A stretch of DNA of 64,000 bases, taken from JAWXUU01 sp044426085. Lineage in GTDB: Bacteria; Bacillota; Clostridia; Christensenellales; CAMQZB01. Within the stretch, counting starts at the first letter, position 1. Each line of letters begins with the position of its first letter. Both the position numbers and the translations under genes were made by a program. This document shows, piece after piece, positions 17,201 to 26,090 of this stretch. The notes beneath the pieces are model-generated. The model was not told where the DNA came from. It worked only from the letters and a program-made list of their open reading frames with translations, and searched no databases. The stretch lies in the NCBI GenBank assembly GCA_044426085.1, contig JAWXUU010000005.1, positions 1 through 64,000 of the forward strand, given 5' to 3'.

Positions 17201-17400
17201 CCGTTAGATGGACGGATGTGTGTTGCGCTGAAAGATTGCGAGTAAAGAAAGGTAAATCATGCATTTTGAGAAATCTAATTAGACTTGCAACAATGCCGAA
17301 GAGCATACGAGAAGCAGAAATCGAAAGATTTGAATGCCCTGACAAGTGAATCCAATACAATGATTGGGTTTGTTTGTGATGGCATTTTTTTTATACCTAG
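17201..17400. other. Gap without a supported gene
   Basis: An open plus-strand frame encodes a short basic stretch ending FECPDK at about 17350, but it has no good start or ribosome site. I see no tRNA or clear structure until the terminator at 17411. Confidence 0.4.
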
Positions 17401-17410
17401 AAACAGCTAA

Positions 17411-17447
17411 GCCTGTCATGTGAAGATTCACGTGACAGGCTTTTTTT
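17411..17447 (+). terminator. Strong terminator before replication operon
   Basis: GCCTGTCATGTG pairs with CACGTGACAGGC (12 bp, one G-T) around a 6-nt loop, followed by seven T. It separates the regulator block from the HTH/helicase block. Confidence 0.9.
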
Positions 17448-17546
17448 ATTTTATAAAAAACATTAAAAACTTTTTCAAAGGTGTCAAAAGGTGAAACCTT
17501 TGAATTTTAGAATACAGCCATAGAAAGGCAAAGGAGGTGAGAAACT

Positions 17547-17873
17547 GTGAGTGCAAACGAACGTCGAGAAAAGATTCTAAGCGACATTTGTATCAGAAGA
17601 AATGAAAGCATTGCAAACTTAATGCATGAATATGGAGTGTCGAGAAGTACGATCATTCGTGACATTCAATCACTTTCAGTTTCTCATCCAATCTACACTA
17701 TTCAAGGAAATGGTGGTGGCATTTATGTTACTGATGGATACAGGCTAGGTAAGCAGTATCTCAAATCAGAACAACAAAACTTGCTAGAAGAACTTCTTCC
17801 AACCTTGGACTGTGAACAAGCTAAGATTATGGCAAGTATTCTAAAGTCCTTTGCTTTTCCAAAAAACAAATAG
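17547..17873 (+). CDS. DeoR/HTH_11-type small regulator
   Basis: A 108-aa protein with an N-terminal winged helix (RREKILSDICIRR...YGVSRSTIIRDIQSL) like the DeoR-family DNA-binding end, without an effector domain. GTG start after AGGAGG. It is the first gene of the replication operon and may control it. Confidence 0.68.
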   Translation: MSANERREKILSDICIRRNESIANLMHEYGVSRSTIIRDIQSLSVSHPIYTIQGNGGGIYVTDGYRLGKQYLKSEQQNLLEELLPTLDCEQAKIMASILKSFAFPKNK

Positions 17874-17882
17874 GAGGAAATT

Positions 17883-19301
17883 TTGGAAAAGGAAGAAAAA
17901 ATCAAAATGCCCATTAGGGCAAAACCTTATTCGCACCAAGTAAGAGCATTCGAGTTTGGTCTTGATGTGTTTGAGTGTGGCAAAGCACTTGCTTACCTCA
18001 TGGAGATGGGAACAGGGAAAACACTCACAACAATAGCATTAGCTGGAGAGTTGAGCAATAGAAACGATGTTTCTAAATTGCTGATAGTTGCACCAAAGTC
18101 GATAGTTTCAGTGTGGGAACAGGAGTTTAAAAAGTTTGCAGACTTTGAATATAACCTATGTATTCTCTCTAGTGCAGTTAGTAAAAAAGATGAGGTGCTG
18201 GCAAATATGCGGGGGGATAATCTGCAGATAGTAGTTGTTAATTACGAGAGTGCGTGGCGCATTGAAAATGAACTTACTGGGTGGAATCCCGACATGATTG
18301 TGTGCGATGAATCCACTAAAATTAAGAACCCGAAAGCCAAAGCAAGTAAGTGTATGCATAAGCTAGGCAAGGATAGTAAGTTCAACATAATTCTAACGGG
18401 AACACCTGTTGTGAACAGTCCCATAGACTTTTTCTCACAGTATAAGTTCTTGGATCGAAGCATATTTGGGGATAGTTTCTATCAATTTAAAAATAAGTAT
18501 GCAATCCTCGGTGGCTACGGTAACCATCAAATAATTGGCTATAACAATCTAGCAGAGTTGACAGGGAAAGTGCATGAAATTGCATGCAGAGTTAAGCTTG
18601 CAGATGCAATTGACTTGCCACCATTCATTGATGAAACTCGGCTCATCGAACTTGAACCCAAAGCAAAGCGAACCTACAAGAGTATTGAAATGGACAGCTA
18701 TGCACAACTTGCAAGTGGAGAAGTCACTGCACAGAATGTACTAGCACAACTGCTTCGATTATCTCAAATAACAGGAGGCTTTATTAAGGGTAACGAGGAC
18801 GAAGTAGAACAGGTAAGTGCAGCAAAGTTAGATGCACTTGAAGATGTGATTGATGTATGTCTTGGCGAGAATAAAAAAATTGTTGTGTTTGCAAGGTTTG
18901 TGCCTGAGATTAAGGCAATCGAAAAACTGTTGAAGAAAAAGGGCATAGGATACGCACTCATATTTGGTGAAGTTAAAGATAGAGCCAGCGAGATTGATAA
19001 TTTCCAGAACAATGCAGATTGCAAGGTGTTTGTTGGGCAAATCCAAACAGTTGGAATGGGGCTGACACTCACTGCTGGAAGTGTAGCTGTGTATTATTCG
19101 CTAGATTTCAATTATGCTAACTACGAGCAGAGTCGAGCAAGAATTCATCGTATCGGACAAAAAGACAAATGCTTATACATACACCTTATCGCAAAAGACA
19201 CGGTGGATGAGAAAATTCTGCAAGCACTGAAGCAAAAGAAATCAGTGGCTGAACTTGTGGTAGATAACTGGCGTGATCTTTTAGGTGGTGGCAATGGGTA
19301 G
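17883..19301 (+). CDS. SNF2-family phage helicase
   Basis: A 472-aa superfamily 2 ATPase: Walker A MGTGKTLT (about residue 42), Walker B-like CDESTK, the motif III region LTGTPVVN, and C-terminal motif VI RIHRIGQKDKC. Phage SNF2 helicases of this size usually sit with primase and VRR-NUC genes and remodel protein-DNA complexes during replication or recombination. A TTG start follows AGGAGG. It overlaps the next gene by 8 bp. Confidence 0.85.
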   Translation: MEKEEKIKMPIRAKPYSHQVRAFEFGLDVFECGKALAYLMEMGTGKTLTTIALAGELSNRNDVSKLLIVAPKSIVSVWEQEFKKFADFEYNLCILSSAVSKKDEVLANMRGDNLQIVVVNYESAWRIENELTGWNPDMIVCDESTKIKNPKAKASKCMHKLGKDSKFNIILTGTPVVNSPIDFFSQYKFLDRSIFGDSFYQFKNKYAILGGYGNHQIIGYNNLAELTGKVHEIACRVKLADAIDLPPFIDETRLIELEPKAKRTYKSIEMDSYAQLASGEVTAQNVLAQLLRLSQITGGFIKGNEDEVEQVSAAKLDALEDVIDVCLGENKKIVVFARFVPEIKAIEKLLKKKGIGYALIFGEVKDRASEIDNFQNNADCKVFVGQIQTVGMGLTLTAGSVAVYYSLDFNYANYEQSRARIHRIGQKDKCLYIHLIAKDTVDEKILQALKQKKSVAELVVDNWRDLLGGGNG

Positions 19302-19734
19302 AAAAATACACGGCGAAGCCAATACCAGACTGTATACGATATGGAATTGTATGAATTATAGGTGCAGTCCAAAGTCGAAACATGCTGAACATAAAATCTA
19401 TGGTGGCAGGGGAATAAGTGTTTGTCCTGAATGGCGAAGCTATCCAAAGTTTAAAGCGTGGGCGTTAGAAAATGGCTATGCAGATGACCTAACTATCGAG
19501 AGGATAGACAACAATGGTGATTACGAGTCGTCAAATTGCACTTGGATACCTCGTGAAGAGCAAGGATTAAACAAAAGTAATTCAGTATATGTAGATGTGT
19601 CTTTGCCCCTTGTGAGCGTTTGTAGGCAGTTTAACTTGCCGTATGAGTCTACACGCAAGCGAGTGCGCAGAGGACAAGATATCAACGAAATAATAAGAGA
19701 AAGGAAAATAAAACATGGAAGAAAGAATGTTTGA
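19294..19734 (+). CDS. Phage protein of HNH/AP2-associated type
   Basis: A 146-aa protein with the block IWNCMNYRCSPKS...YGGRGISVCPEW...LTIERIDNNGDYESSNC, often seen in phage proteins related to HNH/AP2 homing enzymes and carrying NWI/CTWIP-like ends. Start ATG 19294 overlaps the helicase stop. A catalytic role is unproven. Confidence 0.6.
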   Translation: MGRKIHGEANTRLYTIWNCMNYRCSPKSKHAEHKIYGGRGISVCPEWRSYPKFKAWALENGYADDLTIERIDNNGDYESSNCTWIPREEQGLNKSNSVYVDVSLPLVSVCRQFNLPYESTRKRVRRGQDINEIIRERKIKHGRKNV

Positions 19735-20113
19735 AATAGCAGATAAATATAAAGGTCTGCGTATAACAAAAGATGATTTGCAGTTTCAGCTTAAAGAACT
19801 GAATAAAGAAATTGACATTATGGAACGTGAACTACTCAATGCAATGGTGAATGGTGAAGTGGAAAGTTTCAAGCGAAATGGAGCAACGTTCTCGATGGTG
19901 CTGAAAGAATATCCATCAGCTGTTGCAGAGCGAAAGCAGGAACTATATGATGTTATGAAAAACAAAGGCTATGAGTATTTGTTCACGATCAACACAAACA
20001 CGTTGTCATCGACTCTGAAAGAAATGAAAGAAAACAATGATAACGAAATGCCAGATTGGCTAGAAGGACTTGTGCAAATTTGTGAAAAGCCTTCAATACG
20101 ATTAAAGAAATAA
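19715..20113 (+). CDS. Coiled-coil phage early protein
   Basis: A 132-aa protein with a predicted coiled coil in residues 1-55 (repeated Leu/Ile heptads with Lys/Glu) and a second helical half. It overlaps the upstream gene by 20 bp. It sits between helicase and the following putative DNA-binding protein, so a replication-accessory role is likely; family unknown. Confidence 0.6.
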   Translation: MEERMFEIADKYKGLRITKDDLQFQLKELNKEIDIMERELLNAMVNGEVESFKRNGATFSMVLKEYPSAVAERKQELYDVMKNKGYEYLFTINTNTLSSTLKEMKENNDNEMPDWLEGLVQICEKPSIRLKK

Positions 20114-20124
20114 AGGAGAAAAGA

Positions 20125-20817
20125 ATGAGTAACGAAATTATTGAAAAAGAAGAAAGTGGACTAGCTAACTTGATAGATCTAAAAGAAATGCTAGGTGAAG
20201 AAATGGCAGGACTAACGCCTACATTTGAGAGAATCAAAATTCCAAGTGGAGGCGGTATAGCCTACGAAATTCCCGGCGATGACCCAGAAAGTCCAGATAT
20301 GGCAAAAGAATTCAAGGCAGTGATACTTTATCAACACCCAATCAGCACGTATTATAAGGAGAAATTTGACGGAAGTAACAATCGACCAGATTGCGGAAGC
20401 TCAGACGGTGTTATTGGTGTGAATGTGGAAACAGGAGAAATCACTGAGTGTGGCAAATGCGAGTTCAACAAGTTTGGCTCAGCTGATGATGGCTCAGGCA
20501 AAGCGTGCAAACAAAAGCGAAGAATATACATTCTGAAAGAGGGAGATATGTTCCCAACAGTTTTAGTTCTCCCAACTGGTTCGCTGAAAGAGTTTTCTAA
20601 ATACCTAATGCGACTTATGAATAAGAACCAAAAGCCAAATTCAGTTGTGACAAAATTTTCATTGAAAAAAGCACAAAATACAACGGGTATCAACTATTCA
20701 CAAGCAGTGTTTGCAAAGGATAGAGATTTGACAGAGCAGGAGAAAATTGCTGTTGCAAACATGGGTGCAGAACTCAAGAAAATGGCACAAGGCAGTTCAG
20801 GTGTGAGCGAAGAATAA
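20125..20817 (+). CDS. Phage replication-associated protein with Cys motif (ssDNA-binding candidate)
   Basis: A 230-aa protein with CGKCEFNKFGS...GKACKQ in the middle, a basic beta-rich core and an acidic tail (SSGVSEE), features seen in phage single-strand DNA-binding proteins. GGAG precedes the ATG. It lies directly before the primase/helicase gene. The assignment is based on context and composition only. Confidence 0.5.
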   Translation: MSNEIIEKEESGLANLIDLKEMLGEEMAGLTPTFERIKIPSGGGIAYEIPGDDPESPDMAKEFKAVILYQHPISTYYKEKFDGSNNRPDCGSSDGVIGVNVETGEITECGKCEFNKFGSADDGSGKACKQKRRIYILKEGDMFPTVLVLPTGSLKEFSKYLMRLMNKNQKPNSVVTKFSLKKAQNTTGINYSQAVFAKDRDLTEQEKIAVANMGAELKKMAQGSSGVSEE

Positions 20818-20863
20818 GCATGGTGGGGCGGTTATCCGCCCCAAACCATAACAAAAGGAAAAT

Positions 20864-22840
20864 ATGAATAATTTATTTGAAATAGTAAAAAAGGACGTCA
20901 AAATATATGACGTGATAAAGCACTTCGTTGCAGAGCCTAACTCGCAAGGGAAAGTTATTTGTCCATTCCACATGGAAAAGACACCGTCGTTATCAGTTAA
21001 TATTGAAACAAATTCTTGGAAGTGCTTCGGTTGTGGGAAAGGCGGAGATGCGATTGACTTCGTTTGTGAACTGAAAGGGATAAGCAATATAGAAGCTTGC
21101 GAAATGCTTGCAGATATGTATGGAATAAGCTACGAAAAGAAAGTCGAATCAAAAGCGAAAAAGCAAAAGGCAAGCATTAAGAAATATATAGAAAATTGCA
21201 GAGAAAATATTGGAATGACTAATTACTTCGAAGTAAGAGGGTTGACAAAAAATACAATGGCTCAGTTCTATCTAGGATATGATAAAGAGAAAAATGCAGT
21301 GGTGATTCCATATTCATCTAAACTCGGATACTATCAAAGACGAAGCGTGATAGACAAGAGATTCTATAAGCCAAAAACAGAGGATGCTGGTGCAGAACCA
21401 CTTTGGGGAGCAGAGGCACTGAATCAAACAAAGAAGCCTATTTTCGTTGTAGAAAGTCCAATTTGTGCAATGAGTATTTTTCAAAGTGGAGGAATTGCGG
21501 TATCAATTTGCGGTGCAACTGGTGGTCGGAAGCTACTAGATAACATCAAAAAAGCAAAAGATTATGCTGGCTTTATTCTTTGTTTTGACAATGATGAACC
21601 AGGAAAAAAGGCAAGTGGGGAACTCGCACGAGAACTATATGATATCGGTGCGAAGTTTGTAGAAGCAAATATTGCAGGAGAGTTCAAAGATCCAAATGAA
21701 CTTCTTATGTCAAAGCCATCAAAGCTAAAAAAGAATATACAGCTTGCGGGGAAAATGTTGAAAGCAAAGTATAAAACGGATAAGGATAGCTTCACTGCAG
21801 CTGATTTGTTTCATGAAGAAATTCCCCCAACCGAGTGGATTATTGATGATATCTTGCCAACAGGACTTGCGTTCTTATGTGCGCCGTCCAAGTTCGGGAA
21901 ATCGTGGATGGTGCTTCAAATGTGTTTGAGCATTGCAAAGGGAGAAACTTTCTTTGGGAAGAAAACCTTAGCTTGTGAAACTTTGTATTATGCACTTGAA
22001 GATGGCAAAGCAAGGCTTCAAGACAGGCTTATGAAAATTCAGAAAGGAAAAGAGCCGCCAGCAACAATGCATTTTTCAATCAAGGCAGATATGCTTGATA
22101 ATGGGCTGCTTTCCAAAATTGAAGAAGAACTTGAAGAACATCCAAATATCAAGCTAGTGATAATTGACACACTTCAAAAGGTAAGGGGAAAAAGTTCAAA
22201 GAACGAAACCTTATATAGCAATGATTATAGGGAGATGGGTCAGATAAAAGAATTTGCGGACAAACGCAAGATTTGTATTCTGCTAGTTCATCACCTAAGG
22301 AAAATGGCAGATGAGGCAGATGTTTTCAATATGATAAGTGGCAGTACAGCATTGATGGGTGCAGCTGATACGATCATGATTATATCAAAGAAAAAGAGAA
22401 ATGAAGAAAGCGCTAAGTTCTCTGCAACGGGGAGAGATATAGAGCAGAAAAACCTTATGATTTCATTTGATAGAAGCAAGTATTGCTGGAGGGTCGATGG
22501 TACAGCTGAAGAAGTGACAGCGGCAAGAGAGCAAGAAGAGTATGAAAATAATCTCTACATAAAAACAATCAAGGAACTAGTATCGCAAAATCCAATGACG
22601 GGTTGGACAGGCACTGTGGCTGATTTGTTAAAAGCAGTATACGATGTCACAGGCAAGCAAGTGGTTGATTCAGTTCAGGCAGTAGGTAAGCTGATATCTA
22701 GATATGACTATAAATTGCACTGCGATGATATAGAGCATAAGGCAACTAAAAGCGGTGCAAGGTCGCACACGTTCAAAAGGATTGTTCGTGACGATATGAG
22801 AAAATATCAATATACTTTCTACGATAAAAACGATGACTAA
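20864..22840 (+). CDS. Primase/helicase: CHC2 zinc finger, Toprim and AAA (RepA-like) domains
   Basis: The 658-aa protein has a CHC2 zinc finger (CPFHMEKTPS...CFGCGKGGD, residues 33-62), a Toprim region (ILCFDNDEPGKKA near 237) and a RecA-like ATPase (CAPSKFGKSW Walker A near 341, VIIDTLQ Walker B). It combines RNA priming and strand unwinding, as in phage or plasmid RepA-type primase-helicases. It is the largest gene of the replication block; iteron-like repeats follow it directly. Confidence 0.88.
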   Translation: MNNLFEIVKKDVKIYDVIKHFVAEPNSQGKVICPFHMEKTPSLSVNIETNSWKCFGCGKGGDAIDFVCELKGISNIEACEMLADMYGISYEKKVESKAKKQKASIKKYIENCRENIGMTNYFEVRGLTKNTMAQFYLGYDKEKNAVVIPYSSKLGYYQRRSVIDKRFYKPKTEDAGAEPLWGAEALNQTKKPIFVVESPICAMSIFQSGGIAVSICGATGGRKLLDNIKKAKDYAGFILCFDNDEPGKKASGELARELYDIGAKFVEANIAGEFKDPNELLMSKPSKLKKNIQLAGKMLKAKYKTDKDSFTAADLFHEEIPPTEWIIDDILPTGLAFLCAPSKFGKSWMVLQMCLSIAKGETFFGKKTLACETLYYALEDGKARLQDRLMKIQKGKEPPATMHFSIKADMLDNGLLSKIEEELEEHPNIKLVIIDTLQKVRGKSSKNETLYSNDYREMGQIKEFADKRKICILLVHHLRKMADEADVFNMISGSTALMGAADTIMIISKKKRNEESAKFSATGRDIEQKNLMISFDRSKYCWRVDGTAEEVTAAREQEEYENNLYIKTIKELVSQNPMTGWTGTVADLLKAVYDVTGKQVVDSVQAVGKLISRYDYKLHCDDIEHKATKSGARSHTFKRIVRDDMRKYQYTFYDKNDD

Positions 22841-22854
22841 CCCTATATAAACAT

Positions 22855-22949
22855 ATGTCCTATATGTCCAAATGCCCAAAGAATAAATACTCTCGCGACT
22901 AGAGAGTAATGTCCACTTAATTTATATGTCCTTATGGACGTATGGACAT
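22855..22949. repeat. ATGTCC iteron cluster (candidate replication origin)
   Basis: ATGTCC occurs at 22855, 22864, 22909 and 22926, and inverted as GGACAT at 22944; a hairpin ACTCTC/GAGAGT lies between. The 144-bp gap between primase/helicase and the next gene has no coding frame. Iterons beside a replication initiator suggest an origin or an autoregulatory site; not proven. Confidence 0.45.
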
Positions 22950-22984
22950 ATAAGACATAGAGTTGTTAAGAAAAAAGGAGAGAA

Positions 22985-23338
22985 ATGAAATTAAAAAATA
23001 GAGCAACGTTCAGAGATTTGATGAAATACCTTATAAGAATAGACAATGCGATAGCTTATGCTAAGTTGTATGTTCTATCAGATTATGTGCTTGGTAAGAT
23101 ATATTGTGATGAGGTAGAGAATCTAGATGTTCTTGAACATAAGAAGAAATACATACAGCAAAAGCTGAAGCAAACGCCGATATTTGCTATGTGTTATGGA
23201 ATGAAAGAAGAAGCTGTAAAGGTGAAATTTCTAAAAGATATGCAATTTGGCAAAGAAAAGGAAGCTGAGCTAGAAGAAGAAATATTCTATCTTGTTCATC
23301 ACATCAAGAAATACGAGGAGAAATTAAGCAATGAATGA
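22985..23338 (+). CDS. Hypothetical phage early protein
   Basis: A 117-aa helical, Lys/Glu-rich protein with an AGGAG site. It overlaps the following VRR-NUC gene by 8 bp. No recognised domain. Confidence 0.6.
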   Translation: MKLKNRATFRDLMKYLIRIDNAIAYAKLYVLSDYVLGKIYCDEVENLDVLEHKKKYIQQKLKQTPIFAMCYGMKEEAVKVKFLKDMQFGKEKEAELEEEIFYLVHHIKKYEEKLSNE

Positions 23339-23621
23339 AAGTGAACTAGTAAAGAAAATAAAGGCGTATCTTTCAACAGTGAATGATTGCTTTTGCTGGA
23401 AGGAACACGGTGGACAATATGGCACAGCGGGGATACCAGATATAATAGTTTGCTATAAAGGCAGATTTATTGCATTTGAATGTAAAGTTGGCACAAATAA
23501 GCCAACAGTACTGCAAGCGATAACAATCAAAAAGATACTAAAGGCTGGTGGTTATGCACTTGTGGTGAGAACAGTCAGTGAAGTGCGAGAGATAATAGAG
23601 GCATTTGCAAAAGAGATTTAG
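23331..23621 (+). CDS. VRR-NUC domain nuclease
   Basis: The 96-aa protein matches the stand-alone phage VRR-NUC nuclease: GTAGIPDIIVCYKGRFIAFE followed by CKVG, with the PD...ExK catalytic core, and QA...AGGYALVV after it. Such proteins are structure-specific (Holliday-junction-like) nucleases in phage replication modules. Confidence 0.85.
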   Translation: MNESELVKKIKAYLSTVNDCFCWKEHGGQYGTAGIPDIIVCYKGRFIAFECKVGTNKPTVLQAITIKKILKAGGYALVVRTVSEVREIIEAFAKEI

Positions 23622-23630
23622 GAGCAGGAA

Positions 23631-24110
23631 ATGAAGAGAGAAGTATTGATACATAAGGTGATTATCACTGCGGAAGCAAAATTCGATTATGAGGAAATCA
23701 TGGAGCTTGGCAAACTTCCTAGAAATGATATTAAAAATTTAATAGAAGATTACCTCAGTTTGAAAGACAGTGAGTATCAGGATTGTGATGTGAAGTATTT
23801 CTCTGTTAAATATCTTGATGATGTAGGTGGATGTCTAAAACTATTCTTGTATAAAGGCGAGAGGTTTAAATCGATGCAAATGTGGCGACTAGTTGGAATA
23901 TCCAGAGATAAAGATTGGAACGAAGAATTAGAAGATAGTGGGCAAATAAGAAACTGGCTCAAATTGAAGGTTGGAAAAATAATAGACAAGTCTGACTGGG
24001 TAAAACGTCTGCGAGCATATAGGGCATTTGAAATAGCTGAATGGGAATGGCAAGAAAGTGAATGGGAGAATCAATATGGGGAACATAAAGACGACATTAA
24101 AGAACTATAG
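23631..24110 (+). CDS. Hypothetical phage protein
   Basis: A 159-aa protein, acidic and Trp-rich near the C-terminus (EWEWQESEWENQYGE). No domain recognised. It overlaps the following regulator by 35 bp. Confidence 0.55.
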   Translation: MKREVLIHKVIITAEAKFDYEEIMELGKLPRNDIKNLIEDYLSLKDSEYQDCDVKYFSVKYLDDVGGCLKLFLYKGERFKSMQMWRLVGISRDKDWNEELEDSGQIRNWLKLKVGKIIDKSDWVKRLRAYRAFEIAEWEWQESEWENQYGEHKDDIKEL

Positions 24111-24366
24111 AAAAAACAAGTTGAAGATATCTGTTGCACAAAAGCACAATAAAATGACTGCAGAATTAGAAGAAGTCTTGCGAGAATTGGAAGCAATAGA
24201 TATGGGGATAGAATATCTGAAAGAAGATTTGCAAAACATCATTGATAGGCATTATAGAAAGGGTGATAGCTATGAATCTTTAGCAAGAAGTACAGGATAT
24301 ACAAAAGCTGGTGTTGTATCAAAGGTGAAAAGGGCAGTAAATGAGTTGCAGAATATGTTCGATTGA
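24076..24366 (+). CDS. Late-gene regulator with sigma-region-4-like HTH (ArpU-like)
   Basis: A 96-aa protein with a coiled N-terminal half and a C-terminal HTH (YRKGDSYESLARSTGYTKAG) like sigma-70 region 4 and ArpU/RinA-type phage activators. Start ATG 24076 is chosen for GGGAGA upstream. It directly precedes an 11-bp-spaced repeat array and a -10 box in front of the packaging genes, so it is the best candidate for the late-transcription activator. Confidence 0.68.
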   Translation: MGNIKTTLKNYRKNKLKISVAQKHNKMTAELEEVLRELEAIDMGIEYLKEDLQNIIDRHYRKGDSYESLARSTGYTKAGVVSKVKRAVNELQNMFD

Positions 24367-24373
24367 GAATAAA

Positions 24374-24459
24374 CACACGAAACGCATACGAAAAACATAC
24401 GAAATACATACGATAAGCACACGAAAACACACGAAATGCATCATAATTTCCCGTATAAT
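24374..24459 (+). promoter_or_regulatory. Late promoter with helical-phase CAYACGA activator sites
   Basis: CA(C/T)ACGA occurs six times starting at 24374, 24385, 24396, 24407, 24418 and 24428: five 11-bp-phased copies and one at 10 bp. TATAAT follows at 24454-24459 with no -35 match, the layout of an activator-dependent promoter. It drives HNH, terminase and structural genes in all likelihood. Confidence 0.65.
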
Positions 24460-24524
24460 ATAAGCGAGAGAAAGGAAAAGAGAATACCTGCTCATGACTT
24501 AGAGAAGTGAATATAAAATGATTT

Positions 24525-24551
24525 AGAGGGAGCGTATGCTTTCTCTTTTTC
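24525..24551 (+). terminator. Leader hairpin/attenuator of the late transcript
   Basis: AGAGGGAGC (24525-24533) pairs with GCTTTCTCT (24538-24546) with one mismatch, followed by TTTTTC. It lies in the leader between the late promoter and the first late gene, so it may be an attenuation point. Confidence 0.5.
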
Positions 24552-24574
24552 GTTCCTCACAATAAGGAGAAAAT

Positions 24575-24937
24575 ATGCCAACAAAACCAAAAACACCTTG
24601 CAGATACCCCAGTTGTCCTGAATTGACAACGGAAAGGTATTGCGAGAAACATAAGAAATTAGAAGAGAAAAACTACAATCAGTACCAACGCAACAAAAAA
24701 ACGCAAAGGTTCTATCAGTCGAAAGAATGGCTTGCGTTAAGGAAAGTCAAACTGGCATCACAGCCTATGTGCGAAGAATGCCTAAGAAACGGCAAATACG
24801 TAAAAGCTAAAATGGTTGACCATATTAAGCCAATTAGGCAAGGCGGAGCAATGCTAGATATTGTGAACTTGCAAAGCCTTTGCTGGAGCTGTCACTCAAG
24901 GAAGTCGGCAGAAGAAGGCTCACGGTGGGGAAAGTAA
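24575..24937 (+). CDS. Phage HNH endonuclease (packaging-associated)
   Basis: A 120-aa HNH protein: CRYPSCPEL...CEKH zinc site, MCEECLRNGK, and the HNH core MVDHIKPI...NLQSLCWSCHSRKS. In HK97-like phages such an enzyme next to small terminase assists cos cleavage. It is the first gene of the late operon. Confidence 0.85.
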   Translation: MPTKPKTPCRYPSCPELTTERYCEKHKKLEEKNYNQYQRNKKTQRFYQSKEWLALRKVKLASQPMCEECLRNGKYVKAKMVDHIKPIRQGGAMLDIVNLQSLCWSCHSRKSAEEGSRWGK

Positions 24938-24997
24938 TATATAAAAAAATAAATATAAAGGGGAACAGCGGCTATAAATAGTCGCTTTTTTAATGCT

Positions 24998-25873
24998 ATG
25001 GAAACTAAGAAATGCTTGTATTGTGGTAAAGACTTTGTTGCTAGAGTAAACGCACAGTCGTTTTGTTCAGTATCTTGCGGTAGCAGATATTATGGCAATA
25101 TAAGCAAGAAAATGCGTGTGTGTAAAAGATGTAATGAAGAATTTTGGACACCAGATTCTTCAAAAAAAAGATCGCGATATTGTCCAACATGTACAAAGCT
25201 TAGGATGCAAGAGGCTGAAGAAAAACGTGAGCAAAGAAAACAAAAAGTATATGTAAAAGAGTGTGCTATTTGTGGAGAAATTTTTGAAACAACTATAAAG
25301 AGGAAATTAACGTGTAGTGACGTGTGTAGAAAAAAGTATGAGTGTATTAAATCTCGTGAGATATCGTTAAAAAAGAATGCATCTAAAGTATGTATTTGCA
25401 AGGTGTGCGGAAAGAAATTTACTCCAATATATGGAAGTAAAAATAGAACTTATTGTTGTGAAGAACATAAGGAATTTGCAGAAAAAATAGAAAAGTGTGC
25501 TAGGCGGAAGAAATATACCGCCCATAGAAAACGCCAAATGAAATCCGCGTTTGTTGAACCTGTATATTTGAAAAAACTATATGATAGCGCCAAGGGTATA
25601 TGTGGCATATGTGGTCGGCATGTGGAATTTGATAAGTCACCTACAAATGAATGGGGTTTAACACGTGATCATATCGTGCCACTCAGTAAAGGTGGTAAGC
25701 ATTGTATGGATAACTGCCAAATAGCACATAGATTATGTAATTCGTATAAGCTGAATCATCTAGATTTTCATATAAATTGGGATGAAATAATGAAATATCC
25801 TAGGGAAGAATGGGGAAAGCATATATATGCTAGTTATGCACGAAATTTAGACCAGCCCCATAATTATCTCTAA
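24998..25873 (+). CDS. Zinc-finger HNH endonuclease, probable homing type
   Basis: The 291-aa protein has a series of Cys4-type zinc knuckles (CLYCGKDF, CKRCNEEF, CAICGEIF, CKVCGKKF) and a C-terminal HNH core (ICGICGRHVEF...TRDHIVPLSKGG...CQIAHRLCNSYK). Repeated DNA-binding knuckles with one HNH nuclease are typical of free-standing homing endonucleases. It is wedged between the packaging HNH and the small terminase, where such selfish genes often land. Confidence 0.78.
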   Translation: METKKCLYCGKDFVARVNAQSFCSVSCGSRYYGNISKKMRVCKRCNEEFWTPDSSKKRSRYCPTCTKLRMQEAEEKREQRKQKVYVKECAICGEIFETTIKRKLTCSDVCRKKYECIKSREISLKKNASKVCICKVCGKKFTPIYGSKNRTYCCEEHKEFAEKIEKCARRKKYTAHRKRQMKSAFVEPVYLKKLYDSAKGICGICGRHVEFDKSPTNEWGLTRDHIVPLSKGGKHCMDNCQIAHRLCNSYKLNHLDFHINWDEIMKYPREEWGKHIYASYARNLDQPHNYL

Positions 25874-25924
25874 CAGAGAGCTCTCCAAGTGCGGGGGCGC
25901 AGTGTTGCGCGAAAAATAACCGAA

Positions 25925-26064
25925 ATCAAGAGGGGTATAACCCCCTTTTTTCAAGTTCTTTGAATCCCTTATGGAATGGGGGTTGCGGAGATTTTGAGTG
26001 GTTGGAAACAATAATAGAAAATCAAGTTTGGAAATAGTTTTTTCAAGTTTTCAAGGTTTTCAAG
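25925..26064. other. Gap with terminator and TTTTCAAG repeats: candidate cos/small-terminase site
   Basis: A short hairpin (GGGG/CCCC at 25932-25945) followed by T is succeeded by TTTTCAAG at 25948, 26040, 26048 and 26057, the last three nearly tandem. G-rich gcgggggcgcag just upstream is unusual in this AT-rich DNA. The position, between packaging HNH genes and small terminase, is where cos and terminase-binding repeats lie in HK97-like phages. No gene is present from 25874 to 26090. Confidence 0.45.
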
Positions 26065-26090
26065 ATTAAATAAATAGGGGGAATAACAAA

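Noticed and set aside
17215..17350. Basic ORF ending FECPDK after the Com-like gene
   Set aside because: No start codon with ribosome site and no recognised homology; listed as a gap.
24374..24434. CRISPR-like short repeats
   Set aside because: Repeats are 7 bp at 11-bp spacing with no unique spacers and no cas genes; they fit an activator-binding array.
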